Positions 35,001-44,331 of a stretch of 64,000 nt of DNA are shown here, piece by piece. The translations under genes and the position numbers were made by a program. The DNA comes from Cyclobacterium salsum. GTDB taxonomy: Bacteria > Bacteroidota > Bacteroidia > Cytophagales > Cyclobacteriaceae. Where the stretch lies: NCBI RefSeq assembly GCF_010119245.1, contig NZ_WNKG01000001.1, forward strand, positions 620,001 to 684,000, written 5' to 3'. Below the pieces are notes generated by a model, which was not told the DNA's origin, made no database searches, and saw only the letters and a list, made by a program, of their open reading frames with translations. The stretch's first letter is position 1; every line of letters starts with the position of its first letter.

Positions 35001-38000
35001 AATCCTTAACGGTATCGGAAGACATTTCTGATTTCAACGGTTTTGGCATACAATGTCATGGCGGAGATCAGGGGTTCATAACGCTTTCGCTATCGGGAGG
35101 GGTGGCTCCCCTGACCATAAATTGGACCGGCCCGGGTGGCTTTGTATCCAGCGAACCCGCTCTGGAAAATCTGGAAGCAGGCCTGTATGAAGTTTCCATT
35201 ACCGATCAAAATGGCTGCGAGATAAGCAGCAGCTACAACCTGTTGGAGCCGGAGGAACTGGAAATAATAGAACTAGCTGAGGAGAAGGTGGATGTAGCTT
35301 GTTTTGGACAAGAAACCGGCCGGCTTGGTGTAGGCTTAAGCAGGGCATCCACCGGCCCGTACCAGTTCAGCCTTGAAAATTCTGATGGGACCATTACCCG
35401 GGAGGATCTTGCCAACCCGGTTACTACCTGGATCGTGGAAAACCTGCCCGCTGGCACGTATCGCGTTCAGGTAACCGACGGAAACGGGTGCCAGCAAGAA
35501 ATAAATGATTTGGAAATCACCCAACCCGAAGAAGGCGTGCAAATCGAATCCATTGAGGTATCGGATTACAATGGTTTCAATATCAGTTGCTTTGGAGCCG
35601 GGGATGGATTTATCGAGGTACTTGTCACGGGTGGTTCCGGAAATTATGATTTCTCCTGGACTGGGCCTAACGGCTTTTCCTCCGATCAGGCTGTCATAAC
35701 CGACCTGGGTCCGGGTTCTTATCAGGTAACGGTTGCCGATGAAAATGGATGTAGGCTATCCGAAACCGTGGATTTAACCGAACCGGAAGTTTTGGCACTT
35801 TCCGATGAAGTGTCTGATTTTAATGGCTTTGCCATCCAATGTAATGGAGGAAATGAAGGCTTTATCAATTTATCCCTCTCCGGAGGAGTAGAACCGCTGT
35901 CCATCAGCTGGAGCGGTCCGGATGGTTTTAGCTCCAGTCAACCTTCAGTGGAAAATCTGGCTGCGGGTGCCTATGAGCTGACTGTCCTGGACCAAAACGG
36001 ATGTCAAATTAATCGTACGTACAACTTGCAGGAGCCGGAAGCCCTGGAAATCATGGAGTTAGACGAGGAAAAAATTGATGTAGCTTGTTTTGGACAAGAA
36101 ACGGGGCAATTAGGAGTAAACCTGCTACAAACTTCTCTGGCACCCTATCACTACCGATTACTGGACCAGGAAGGAACCCTTATACAGGAATTGGAAGACA
36201 GCAACGATACAAATTGGATAGTAGAAAATCTTCCGGCAGGAACCTACCGGGTTCAGGTAAGCGATGGAAACGACTGTTTAGAGGAGCTGGCAGACCTGGA
36301 AATTACGCAACCGGAGGCGGGCGTACAGATCGATTTTATAGATATATCGGATTATAATGGATTCAATATCAGTTGCTTTGGTGCTGGGGACGGATTTATA
36401 GATGTGACGGTTTCAGGCGGCTCCGGAAATTACGCCTTTTCCTGGACCGGACCCGATGGATTCCGTTCGGATGAAGCCAGAATCGAAGGTTTGGAACCGG
36501 GAACCTATCAGGTAACCCTGACGGATGAAAATGGCTGCGCTATCCGTTCGGAAGCGTTGGAAATTCTTAGTCCGGAGCCGCTGGAAATAAATCCGGAACT
36601 TTCCGAATTCAACGATTTTGAAATTAGTTGCTTCGAGGCAGCTGATGGATACGTCCGCCTGGCGACAGCGGGAGGAACGGGCTCCTATACCTACACCTGG
36701 AGCGGTCCGAACGGTTTTTCTTCCGAGGCCTCCGAGATTTCCGGTCTTTCTCCCGGCACTTATGAAGTTCTGGTTCAGGATGAAAACGGGTGTGAAGTCC
36801 GACAAGCGTTTGTTCTCAACCAGCCCGAAGCACTAACGGTAGACCTAATCGAGCAGGTGGATGTTTTATGTTTTGGAGAAGCGACCGGGTCCATCGATAT
36901 TGCGGTAGGTGGCGGTGTGCCAAACTCCTATGCCTTTGAATGGAAGCGGGATGGAGCGGTGATCGAATCAACCTCCCAAAACCTGGATGCCATTCCGGCA
37001 GGAAGCTATTCGTTAACGGTGACCGATGCCAATGGATGTACCGCGAGAATCCCTGAAATCAACATCTTACAACCGGAAGCGGCCCTTGAGCTTACGCTTA
37101 ATCAAACTCCGATTTCTTGTTACAATGCCAATGATGCAAATCTTTCCGTGGATATCGAGGGAGGGGTTGAACCCTACCAGGTCAGTTGGAATATCGGTTC
37201 CACTCAAAGGGAGTTTACCGGTATCGGACCAGGCTTTTATCAGGTAACCGTCACCGATGCCAACGGCTGTACCCAAATCAGGGATACGGTCATTGAAGAC
37301 CTTCCGGTTTATGATATAAACCCTGAGGTCGTTCCGATTTCCTGTCATGGAGCCGCAGATGGAAGCATCTTATTGAACCTGGAAGGAGGGGAAGCACCGG
37401 TAAGGGCCGTTTGGGATCATGGCCCCGAACAGTCCTCTTTATATAATTTAGGGCCGGGGGAATACCGCGTGGTGTTGGAAGATGCCAAAGGGTGCACCAT
37501 TGAGCGAACCTTCAACCTCGTGGAGCCGGATTTGCTGGTAGTCGTGGAGCAAATACAGGATGCTCTTTCATGCGAGGATGGACAGAGTGGATCCATCGAC
37601 CTGATCGTTTCGGGAGGCACGCCGCCTTACGCGTACAATTGGAGCAACGGAGCTACTAGTCCTGGCATTTCAGGCTTGACCAATGGTACCTACTCGGTAG
37701 ATATAACCGATCAATCCGGTTGTTTTGTAAGCCAGACCTTTCGGGTAAACCGGCCTGCTCCCATTGTTATCGATCTGGTATCTACTACCTCAGCGAGCTG
37801 CGAACCCCGGGAAATCAGGGAAACCTTTGACATCAACATAGATGGTGGTGTGGCTCCTTATGATATTCAGTGGAGCAGTGGGGACGTTTCCGCCGATGGG
37901 TATCGCATGGAAACCGACGAACCGGGAACCTATTTTGTCACCGTAACAGATGGCTACGGATGCGTTCAGTCCCGAAGTTTTGAAGTAGACAATAGTCAAA

Positions 38001-38533
38001 TTCTCGTAGATGGTGACTTTGCCTCCAGTTCTTTACCGGTTTACGGTGAAAATCTGGTCAACTATGACGTGCAGTTTACTAATAACAGCAGTGGAAACAT
38101 CCGCTCTTATTACTGGGATTTTGGGGATGGAAACAACAGCCTGGAAGCGGCTCCCTTACATCGCTATCAGGAAGCTGGGCTATACCAAGTAGAACTGACT
38201 GCCTTTGATGACTGGGGTTGCGAAACTTCCACCAACTTTGAAATTGAAATCCTGGATTTCTTCCTGGAAGTGCCAAACGTTTTCAGTCCAAATGGGGATG
38301 GGATCAACGACACCTTCTTTCCAAAATTTCTCTATATAGAAACGCTGTCGTTTACCATTATGAATAAATGGGGAGAGATCTTATTTCATACCGAGGAATT
38401 GGATTCCAAGGGATGGGATGGTACCTATCGTGGGCAAAAGGCCATCCCCGGGAATTACATTTATAAAATTAATTTTACCACTACCGATGGCAGAACGTTT
38501 TCTGATACCGGTGCATTGATGCTGTTGGAATGA
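32021..38533 (+). CDS. giant SprB-repeat surface protein with T9SS type B C-terminal domain
   Basis: A protein of about 2170 residues. No ATG precedes the signal region in frame: the frame opens at TTG 32021, with GTG at 32033 and ATG only at 32093, in the hydrophobic stretch; the basic run KRIFFRPKLKG argues for TTG or GTG. A beta-rich N-terminal region is followed by about 19 SprB-like repeats (roughly residues 345-1985), each with ISCxGxxDG, GG, W(T/S)GPxGF and DENGC-type motifs. Next come a PKD domain (SYYWDFGDGNNS) and the gliding-associated type B sorting domain (VPNVFSPNGDGINDTFFP to the end). It should be exported by T9SS and displayed on the surface, for gliding or attachment. Its stop overlaps the sprF-like gene by 4 bp. 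Confidence 0.92.
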   Translation: MFFIVNHFFKRIFFRPKLKGSLWVMASLMVIFSIIQSKGNGWNLFAPITITGQANVSIYYDETKEITLDMLTIDYGGDPDDLTIQVEPGTGYTNTGNSINRTIEYDDEWAAAGEEIMVNVTVSDGADQADFELTVLVIPPLTQTSYSENTCLGTISLTVRAYRPDPSVASASFPFVFTLSTLDDEIIDEIEFNSNFPGQGSASATFGGMDLDLNRNTAYKIRVEDNLGRIFEREAGPIGEAYSLDFDLNVSGPLCAGDPGGVVEYIIYNAEVPLSSFGIYDEDGNLVTELYDIISLTEDYIVVNADNLGSGNFTLEVTDRFGCMGSEEFEIVLPEPITATESIQNPSCFGDSDGQIDLSISGGWSQPFDGSPIEAARDYSIQWYNSSGDELGTGTNSPIETAGEIVGMESVLSGLSAGRYYAEITESVRRFEIPDADPLVCTFVTPTYVVEGPEPLDLDAVANDISCHGAGDGFLSISPTGGTEAYTVNWYEGNFADLDAPDASGLSPLPEQGGEGSFQRQGIPSGDYAVWLTDANGCFVAENFSISEPDPLSIFERTDLRENVQCFGEESGTIVVEVDGATTSPYFFEVFKDGAATAITADPIVSLGFSPVYFTDLPAGEYRIQVTDSNGCTFDIDGILIEQPATGLVIEEPVISDYNGFAISCANASDGSIELTITGGAGALEYLWTGPGGFESTEKDIYDLSPGQYQFLVTDENNCTATIGSVEMIAPPPLALEVDIPSYNFFEISCNGSEDGSITSLPSGGTGDYSYDWTGPDGFTAAGPTIDNLGPGLYSLVVTDENGCSAQADYFLDQPAPLVISENPDERENITCFGNDTGALTISLIPTLPPFDLELGLAGETDPLRTITDFPGEIYEFTDLEAGNYWVRVRNINGCTDIVEDIPITQPATGLELTNVMVSDYNGFEISCTGANDGSISLEVTGGQGDVNFSWTGPGGFTSESNVLTDLAPGSYELLVTDESGCTLAETFELTEPESLTVSEDISDFNGFGIQCHGGDQGFITLSLSGGVAPLTINWTGPGGFVSSEPALENLEAGLYEVSITDQNGCEISSSYNLLEPEELEIIELAEEKVDVACFGQETGRLGVGLSRASTGPYQFSLENSDGTITREDLANPVTTWIVENLPAGTYRVQVTDGNGCQQEINDLEITQPEEGVQIESIEVSDYNGFNISCFGAGDGFIEVLVTGGSGNYDFSWTGPNGFSSDQAVITDLGPGSYQVTVADENGCRLSETVDLTEPEVLALSDEVSDFNGFAIQCNGGNEGFINLSLSGGVEPLSISWSGPDGFSSSQPSVENLAAGAYELTVLDQNGCQINRTYNLQEPEALEIMELDEEKIDVACFGQETGQLGVNLLQTSLAPYHYRLLDQEGTLIQELEDSNDTNWIVENLPAGTYRVQVSDGNDCLEELADLEITQPEAGVQIDFIDISDYNGFNISCFGAGDGFIDVTVSGGSGNYAFSWTGPDGFRSDEARIEGLEPGTYQVTLTDENGCAIRSEALEILSPEPLEINPELSEFNDFEISCFEAADGYVRLATAGGTGSYTYTWSGPNGFSSEASEISGLSPGTYEVLVQDENGCEVRQAFVLNQPEALTVDLIEQVDVLCFGEATGSIDIAVGGGVPNSYAFEWKRDGAVIESTSQNLDAIPAGSYSLTVTDANGCTARIPEINILQPEAALELTLNQTPISCYNANDANLSVDIEGGVEPYQVSWNIGSTQREFTGIGPGFYQVTVTDANGCTQIRDTVIEDLPVYDINPEVVPISCHGAADGSILLNLEGGEAPVRAVWDHGPEQSSLYNLGPGEYRVVLEDAKGCTIERTFNLVEPDLLVVVEQIQDALSCEDGQSGSIDLIVSGGTPPYAYNWSNGATSPGISGLTNGTYSVDITDQSGCFVSQTFRVNRPAPIVIDLVSTTSASCEPREIRETFDINIDGGVAPYDIQWSSGDVSADGYRMETDEPGTYFVTVTDGYGCVQSRSFEVDNSQILVDGDFASSSLPVYGENLVNYDVQFTNNSSGNIRSYYWDFGDGNNSLEAAPLHRYQEAGLYQVELTAFDDWGCETSTNFEIEILDFFLEVPNVFSPNGDGINDTFFPKFLYIETLSFTIMNKWGEILFHTEELDSKGWDGTYRGQKAIPGNYIYKINFTTTDGRTFSDTGALMLLE
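33986..37130 (+). repeat. four tandem three-repeat super-units inside the SprB-like gene (period 786-789 bp)
   Basis: The motif SDYNGFxISC recurs with its TCGGA codons at 33986, 34775, 35561 and 36347, steps of 789, 786 and 786 bp (263, 262, 262 codons). Each super-unit holds three SprB repeats: a SDYNGF type, a SxFNxF type and a (V)DVxCFGxxTG type. The last super-unit fades near 37130. Confidence 0.88.
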
Positions 38534-39564
38534 AGTACATACGAAGCGCAGCCCTGATCGGCTGGTACCTATTATTAATGGTTTTTTCAGAGGCACAGGG
38601 TCAGGATTTTCACTTTACCCAATTTTATGCCGCGCCCCTGAACCTGAGCCCGGCTTTTGCAGGAGCGATGGAAACCACCCGGGCAGGAGTTAATTACCGC
38701 AAACAGTGGCCAGGTTTTGGCTATGATTTTAATGCTGCAGGCTTTTATTACGACACCTACTTTACCGAATCCAACATTGGCATCGGTCTTTCTGCCTCCC
38801 AGTTTACCGAATCCTTTTTAAAAATTCGATCCGCCGACCTATCCGGATTTATTTCTTATCGGATGAAATTGTATGAGGAGACTTTCTTGCGCTTCGGAGG
38901 GCAGTTTGGAGTGGTCAATAGAAGCTTGACGCTGCAGGAATTGATTTTTGGGGATCAGATCGACCTGCTTACCCGCAGCATCAATCCCTCTACCATTGAC
39001 CGGCTTCCCGGAGAGGACAGTAACTGGTACCCGGATATTTCCTTTGGAGCCCTGGTACAGGGAACTGATTTCTGGTTTGGCGTTAGCAGTGCCCATGTCA
39101 CCCAACCCAATATCGGCTTTCTGGATGATGGCATTGGAAATAACCTACCGATTAAATGGGGGGTACACGGCGGATATGTCAAAAACCTGGACAACCGCAT
39201 GTTTAAAACCTATCCCATACGAAAGGTTTTCTCCGTTTCTTTTAATTATAAACGACAGGGCACTTTTCAGCAAATCGAAGTCATTCCGCAATTGCAGGTA
39301 GAAAATTTTATTGGAGGCCTGGGCTTTCGAAATATTACCCGATTCAATGAGCTGCCCGACCAAAATTCCATCAATGCCGTTCTGGGATTCAGTCTGCTGG
39401 ATGGCATTACCATGGCCTACAGCTACGATTACATGCTAAACCGCTTTAGCAGCCCTGCCCACGTATCCCATGAAATCTCCATCTATTTTACCGATTTAAA
39501 AAAGAAACGAATGATGCAAACCATACTCCCCTGTCCTCCAGGCAATGCCAATTGGCGGTACTAA
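38530..39564 (+). CDS. PorP/SprF-family type IX secretion-associated outer-membrane protein
   Basis: A 344-residue protein with a signal ending EAQGQ and the family start DFHFTQFYAAPLNLSPAFAGA, followed by RAGVNYRKQWPGF and alternating beta strands ending at FSSPAHVSHEISIYFTDL. PorP/SprF proteins form outer-membrane beta-barrels that keep SprB-like adhesins on the surface after T9SS export. It overlaps the adhesin gene by 4 bp (ATGA), so the two are a matched pair, as sprB-sprF are in Flavobacterium. Its own stop overlaps the convergent esterase stop by 4 bp. Confidence 0.93.
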   Translation: MKYIRSAALIGWYLLLMVFSEAQGQDFHFTQFYAAPLNLSPAFAGAMETTRAGVNYRKQWPGFGYDFNAAGFYYDTYFTESNIGIGLSASQFTESFLKIRSADLSGFISYRMKLYEETFLRFGGQFGVVNRSLTLQELIFGDQIDLLTRSINPSTIDRLPGEDSNWYPDISFGALVQGTDFWFGVSSAHVTQPNIGFLDDGIGNNLPIKWGVHGGYVKNLDNRMFKTYPIRKVFSVSFNYKRQGTFQQIEVIPQLQVENFIGGLGFRNITRFNELPDQNSINAVLGFSLLDGITMAYSYDYMLNRFSSPAHVSHEISIYFTDLKKKRMMQTILPCPPGNANWRY

Positions 39565-40823
39565 AAATGAAGATCCGCAAAATCCAGGTATTGCATCCAG
39601 TCGTATTCCAGCAAACCATGGCCGCCGGACCTGACATGGTATCCAATATGCCCCATTTCCGGATGATTTACCGCTGGCTGGGAAGATACCGGCATACCTT
39701 GCAGGCCAAAAAGCTGATAAACGGGGCTGGCGGTTACACAGGATAAGAATTCACCTTTGGGATCTGCCCAGCGATCTTCTACCCCACTCGCCACATAGAC
39801 TGGTCTGGGAGCCATCAGGGCAAGCAACTGGTGCTGATCGATGGGTAATTCCATTTCCTTTTCGTTGTATTGATTGAAGTTTTCCGCAAACCAATGGGGA
39901 AAAGACCGGTTAATTCTTCCCACTGTTTCTCCGAATTGCCTTCTTGAGATTGCCGCCCCCCCGCAACCCGAATTGTTGGAAATGACCAGGGCAAATCGTT
40001 CGTCTATGGCACCTGCCCAGAGTGCCGCCTTACCGAGACGACTGTGGCCCAGCACAGCTACTTTTTGCGGATTTACCCAGGATTCGGTTGCCAGGAAGTC
40101 CATTACCCGGGAAAGGCCCCAGGCCCATCCGGCCACACTACCCCAGGATGCTGCATTTCTGCTTTCCTCCGGAAAAAGACCATGCACGCCATTTTGAAAT
40201 CCGTCGTCAAAATCAGGATCCAACTCCCCATAATACAGGCTGACCAAGCCATAGCCTCTGGCGATAATTTCCTCATAGGGCCAGTTGGAGATTCGTTTGC
40301 CCCTGCCAGCCTCGGAGGCTTTATTATCACTACTTCCCATGGTTTCGTTGTTTCGAATCCAGGCAGTGGGTACAGCAACCTGAGAATCGGCGGCAAGGGT
40401 ATGGTTGCCATAGAAATTCAATCCCAGAAAAGCCGGTACGGACTTCCGGGTATTGGGATAAAAAACAAGCAAATCCAAAGGCAGGTCCTTACCGTTTCTT
40501 TTTAAGTGCAACCGTATTCCTTTCCGGGTAGCCTTTCCATCCATAAAATCCGGATTGACAAATAAGATCTCGGTTTCCATTTCCCCATCCCATACAGGCG
40601 ACTTGCCATACACTTCATTTTCAAAAATTTCAAAAATTTCCTGCCTTCTGCTATTCCATTCCCCCGGACTGGTTACGGTATCACCATTGGCAAACAGCAA
40701 GGGATCCGGAAGAGAGTAAGAAGGTACTAGTGCCTCCTCATAGTTGGGTTCAAAATCCTGGGCTTGGATGGGTTGGAAAAAGATTCCACTCCCTACTAGC
40801 AGATTAATGCAGAAATTTCTCAT
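39561..40823 (-). CDS. CE15-type glucuronoyl esterase-like exported hydrolase (copy 1)
   Basis: 420 residues from ATG 40823, which gives the signal MRNFCINLLVGSGIFFQPIQAQ; an ATG seven codons upstream is possible. It is an alpha/beta hydrolase with nucleophile Ser261 in VLGHSRLGKAALWAGA, the CE15 variant of GCSRxGK. SNNSGCGGAAISRRQFGE, WFAENFNQYN, DQHQLLALMAPRPVYVASG and the late His of MGHIGYHVRSGGH complete the family signature. CE15 enzymes cleave the ester between lignin and glucuronoxylan or related alkyl esters of glucuronate. A second copy lies at 53693. It is convergent with the SprF gene. Confidence 0.82.
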   Translation of the reverse strand: MRNFCINLLVGSGIFFQPIQAQDFEPNYEEALVPSYSLPDPLLFANGDTVTSPGEWNSRRQEIFEIFENEVYGKSPVWDGEMETEILFVNPDFMDGKATRKGIRLHLKRNGKDLPLDLLVFYPNTRKSVPAFLGLNFYGNHTLAADSQVAVPTAWIRNNETMGSSDNKASEAGRGKRISNWPYEEIIARGYGLVSLYYGELDPDFDDGFQNGVHGLFPEESRNAASWGSVAGWAWGLSRVMDFLATESWVNPQKVAVLGHSRLGKAALWAGAIDERFALVISNNSGCGGAAISRRQFGETVGRINRSFPHWFAENFNQYNEKEMELPIDQHQLLALMAPRPVYVASGVEDRWADPKGEFLSCVTASPVYQLFGLQGMPVSSQPAVNHPEMGHIGYHVRSGGHGLLEYDWMQYLDFADLHF

Positions 40824-40989
40824 AATGGCTATTCTTTGATACAAAAGTTATGGAAAAAAACTCAATTTGATAGGACTTACGTTTTTTTAATTCAGAAATG
40901 ATAGAAATCATTTTTAAACGAAAGGGGGTTGGTGCAGGATAAGGGATATAATAAGGACCATTCCTTCCCTCCTTTTCCACAGATAGCTT

Positions 40990-40997
40990 TATATTTG
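40990..40997 (+). promoter_or_regulatory. -7 promoter box of tyrS
   Basis: TATATTTG followed by CGG matches the TAnnTTTG box exactly and lies 27 bp before the tyrS ATG. No good TTG was found at -33; only a T-rich stretch is there. Confidence 0.55.
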
Positions 40998-41024
40998 CGG
41001 TCGCAATAAACAAGCAGCGCAGGC

Positions 41025-42314
41025 ATGAATGATTTTATAGAGGAACTAAAGTGGCGGGGGATGTTGCAGGACATGACCGCCGGTATCGAGGAGCACTTAG
41101 AAAAAGGGAGGGCAACGGCCTATCTGGGCTTTGACCCAACGGCCGACTCCCTTCATATCGGCCATCTGGTAGGAGTCATGACCTTGCTGCATTTCCAAAG
41201 GGCAGGACACCAGCCCGTAGCACTGGTTGGCGGAGCTACGGGAATGATCGGCGATCCTTCTTTTAAATCGGCCGAACGGAACCTGCTGGATAAAGAAACG
41301 CTGGATCGTAATATTGCTGGTATTCAAAAGCAACTTGAAAAATTCCTGGACTTCGGATCGGAAAAGGCTAATAAAGCTCTATTGGTCAATAATTACGACT
41401 GGATGGCTGACTTTTCTTTTCTGGAGTTTATCCGCGATGTGGGTAAATACATTACGGTCAATTACATGATGGCCAAGGACTCTGTCAAACGCCGGCTGGA
41501 AGAGGGGAACGGCTTATCCTTCACCGAATTTACCTATCAACTCATACAGGGCTATGATTTTTACCATTTATGGAAATTTCAGAATTGCAGCATACAGCTG
41601 GGCGGGTCCGACCAATGGGGAAACATTATCACAGGAACCGAACTCATCCGAAAAAAAGGAGGCGGTGAGGCCTTTGCCCTTACGGTACCCTTGATTACCA
41701 AAGCAGATGGAAGCAAATTTGGAAAAACAGAGGGTGGAAGTGTCTGGTTGGATCCGGAGAAAACTTCTCCCTATGCCTTTTATCAATTTTGGCTGAATGT
41801 ATCCGATGAAGATGCATCGAAATACATCCGTATCTTTACCACAATGGATAGAAACACCATCGAGGAGCTGGAAAAAGAGCATCAGGTCGCCCCACACCTT
41901 CGGCTGATTCAAAAGTCCATTGCTAAAGAAATAACCATCCTTGTTCATAGTGAAGCCGACTATGAGATGGCGTTAAAAGCTTCCGGTATTCTTTTTGGGA
42001 AATCCTCCCTGGAAGATTTAGCAACCCTGGACGAACGGACATTTTTGCAGGTATTTGAAGGCGTACCAATGATGGAAATCAACCGAACGGGATACGATCA
42101 GATCGAAAATATATTGGAATTGCTCTGCAGGGATCAAACCATCTTTGCTTCCAAAGGCGAGGCCAGAAAGTTAATACAGGGAGGCGGTCTTTCTATCAAT
42201 AAGATAAAAATCACGGATCCGCAGTCAAAAAACGAGGTTCCCCTGCTTCAGGACAAATACCTGTTGGTACAGAAAGGCAAAAAGAACTATTTTATCATTA
42301 CTGTTCATCATTAA
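41025..42314 (+). CDS. tyrS: tyrosyl-tRNA synthetase
   Basis: A 429-residue class I synthetase that charges tRNA-Tyr. It shows the HIGH-type motif [17 protein letters not shown] near residue 40, tyrosine-binding residues in [12 protein letters not shown] and [11 protein letters not shown], and the KMSKS-equivalent KFGKTEGG. The C-terminal 80 residues are an S4-like RNA-binding domain ([20 protein letters not shown]). Start and length agree with bacterial TyrS. It is followed 57 bp later by a TetR regulator, probably independent. Confidence 0.97.
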   Translation: MNDFIEELKWRGMLQDMTAGIEEHLEKGRATAYLGFDPTADSLHIGHLVGVMTLLHFQRAGHQPVALVGGATGMIGDPSFKSAERNLLDKETLDRNIAGIQKQLEKFLDFGSEKANKALLVNNYDWMADFSFLEFIRDVGKYITVNYMMAKDSVKRRLEEGNGLSFTEFTYQLIQGYDFYHLWKFQNCSIQLGGSDQWGNIITGTELIRKKGGGEAFALTVPLITKADGSKFGKTEGGSVWLDPEKTSPYAFYQFWLNVSDEDASKYIRIFTTMDRNTIEELEKEHQVAPHLRLIQKSIAKEITILVHSEADYEMALKASGILFGKSSLEDLATLDERTFLQVFEGVPMMEINRTGYDQIENILELLCRDQTIFASKGEARKLIQGGGLSINKIKITDPQSKNEVPLLQDKYLLVQKGKKNYFIITVHH

Positions 42315-42371
42315 ATAAATCTTTTGCAACGTTTATAGAAAGACAACTCCATCCAAACCCAATCAACCAAT

Positions 42372-43070
42372 ATGGGTGTTTACGAGAGACAACAAAAGGA
42401 GAAAAAAATCCTGGAAGCAGCCATACAACTAATTGGCGAAAAGGGACTTCATGCCACAACAGTAGATGACGTTGCGAAAAAAGCACGCATTAGTAAAGGC
42501 CTGGTTTATTTCTACTATAAGAGTAAGGAGGATCTGTACATGGCCATCACTAAAAAGGGCTTCGATGAACTGAAGGAATTATTCCATAAAGCCTTTGGAA
42601 AATCAAAGGAAAAAACCGGCTTGGAAGTCATGACGGATTTGTCAGAGAGCTACCTTGCCTTCGCCAGGGAAAAAAAAGTCTTTCACGATGCCGTCCTCCA
42701 TTTTTTAGGACTCCTAGACCAATACCGGGTGGATAAAGAAATGGTTAATCCCCTTGTCCGGGATAGTCAGTTTTTTAGCAAACTGGTTCAAAGTCATCAT
42801 GACCTGGCCAAACTGGGCATCAAGGCGATTTCTACAGGCATTAAAGACGGGAGCATTAGACCTGATTTGCACGCAGAGAGCACATTTTACACGTTGTGGA
42901 GCATGATGATTGGTTACTGTCGGATTTCCGGATCAATCTCCCTGGAGCCGGGTGAAATAAAAATCAATACAGAAAGCTGGAAAAATGGGTTCAAAAGACT
43001 ATTTTTTGAAATCCTGAAAGGAAGTAATACTCCTTCTGTAAGTCCTCCCGTGCAAGGCAAATTGTTTTAG
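42372..43070 (+). CDS. TetR/AcrR-family transcriptional regulator
   Basis: A 232-residue repressor-type regulator. The N-terminal HTH is typical: KKILEAAIQLIGEKGLHATTVDDVAKKARISKGLVYFYYKSKEDLY (tail of helix 3 and the following helix). The rest is a helical ligand-binding dimerisation domain without recognisable ligand residues. Nearby genes on the same strand are a small membrane protein and an SDR enzyme; neither is clearly its target. Confidence 0.92.
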   Translation: MGVYERQQKEKKILEAAIQLIGEKGLHATTVDDVAKKARISKGLVYFYYKSKEDLYMAITKKGFDELKELFHKAFGKSKEKTGLEVMTDLSESYLAFAREKKVFHDAVLHFLGLLDQYRVDKEMVNPLVRDSQFFSKLVQSHHDLAKLGIKAISTGIKDGSIRPDLHAESTFYTLWSMMIGYCRISGSISLEPGEIKINTESWKNGFKRLFFEILKGSNTPSVSPPVQGKLF

Positions 43071-43208
43071 AAGGATCCTTTTTTACCAGAAACCCAGCAA
43101 TTCGGATCTTAAAACAAGCAATCAGGCAAAACTAAATCATAGGTTTAAACGATTAGGCACCTTTCTTGTTCTAAGATTGTAAAGCATGTTTAATCAAACC
43201 AAAATATC

Positions 43209-43409
43209 ATGGATTTAGTAATAGGCGCTTTATTTGTTTTTGCCGTTGTACTGGCACTTTATTTACTATTTAAACGTATTTTTAATAAACGGAAGGACAA
43301 GGTCGACCAGACACAGGAATTGGCCTCTAAAGAGGTCATAGGCAAGGAAGTCTCCAATTTTGACTCCGATTCCAAACGGAAAGACGAGCCATCAGATCAC
43401 AAGGAGTAA
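43209..43409 (+). CDS. small single-span membrane protein, unknown function
   Basis: 66 residues: an N-terminal hydrophobic helix (IGALFVFAVVLALYLLF, about 5-21), then a basic patch KRIFNKRKDK and an acidic/polar C-terminal tail rich in Lys, Asp and Ser. The charge pattern predicts N-out, C-in insertion. It has an ATG start and lies in an otherwise empty 490-bp stretch. No family is recognised, so existence is moderately supported only. Confidence 0.55.
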   Translation: MDLVIGALFVFAVVLALYLLFKRIFNKRKDKVDQTQELASKEVIGKEVSNFDSDSKRKDEPSDHKE

Positions 43410-43563
43410 TCATTGGATCTGCCATCCCACAGGACGATCATGTGAAATGGTCAAAAAAAAATTGATCGGCAAGCATGATTAAAGGCATAATAGTGGATTA
43501 AATTCATAAGAATAGTTTAAATTGAAAATAAAATAATATCCCGATTTTTCGACCAATAATAAT

Positions 43564-44331
43564 ATGGATTTAAGCACACTATTTTCCCTTCAAAATAAGG
43601 TAGCCATCATCACCGGTGCCAGCAGAGGCATTGGATTTTCGATTGCTCATTATTTTGCCGCCGCCGGAGCCAAGGTCGTTATCAATAGTAGGAACCAGGA
43701 ACGGTTAGATGAAGCAACACGCCGATTACGGGAAAAAGGGTACGAAGTAATTGGGATTGCGAATAACATCGGATATCCCGAAGGCCGGCAAAACCTGATA
43801 AATCAGACCGTTGAAAAGTATGGCCAAATAGATATTCTTGTCAATAATGCGGCCACTAACCCGGTATACGGGCCAATTGAAGAAACCGATCTCTCGTTGT
43901 TTGATAAAATTCTGGAGGTGAATCTGAAAGCACCATTCGAACTCTCCAAACTCAGCCTTCCTTTTTTGAGGCAATCCTCTGCTGCCTCGATCATTAATGT
44001 TAGCTCTATTGCGGGTTTGTCTCCCGAAAAAGGACTGGGACTGTACAGTGTTAGCAAATCTGCTTTGGTTTCCCTGACGAAGGCATTTGCCAAGGAGTGG
44101 GGAGCGTACAACATTCGTGTGAATGCCATTTGCCCCGGATTAATCAAGACAAAGTTTAGTGAGGTTTTGTGGTCCGATGAGGCGATCAAAGAAAAATTTC
44201 TTTCTGAACTACCGTTAAAGCGAATTGGTGAGGAAGGCGAAATAGGCGCAATGGCATTGTTTCTGGCCTCACCAGCATCCAGTTATACAACAGGAACCAT
44301 TTTTACAGTAGATGGTGGATTTAATGCCTAA
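43564..44331 (+). CDS. short-chain dehydrogenase/reductase
   Basis: A 255-residue Rossmann enzyme of the classical SDR family. It has the cofactor motif TGASRGIG (about residues 18-25), NNAATNP, catalytic Ser in INVSSIAG, and the YSVSK pair (Tyr/Lys). The C-terminal region has PGLIKTKFS and the end TVDGGFNA. NADP preference is suggested by the basic residue after the first strand (NSRNQERL). It resembles 3-oxoacyl-ACP or glucose dehydrogenase-like members, and the substrate is unknown. The stop overlaps that of the convergent YihY gene by 4 bp. Confidence 0.93.
   Translation: MDLSTLFSLQNKVAIITGASRGIGFSIAHYFAAAGAKVVINSRNQERLDEATRRLREKGYEVIGIANNIGYPEGRQNLINQTVEKYGQIDILVNNAATNPVYGPIEETDLSLFDKILEVNLKAPFELSKLSLPFLRQSSAASIINVSSIAGLSPEKGLGLYSVSKSALVSLTKAFAKEWGAYNIRVNAICPGLIKTKFSEVLWSDEAIKEKFLSELPLKRIGEEGEIGAMALFLASPASSYTTGTIFTVDGGFNA

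Noticed and set aside
33050-37975. Repeated DNA in the adhesin as a CRISPR or mobile repeat
   Set aside because: The repeats are in-frame protein domains with diverged codons and no short conserved direct repeat.
40804-41013. Minus-strand frame upstream of the copy 1 esterase
   Set aside because: It overlaps the esterase N-terminus and the tyrS promoter; no family.
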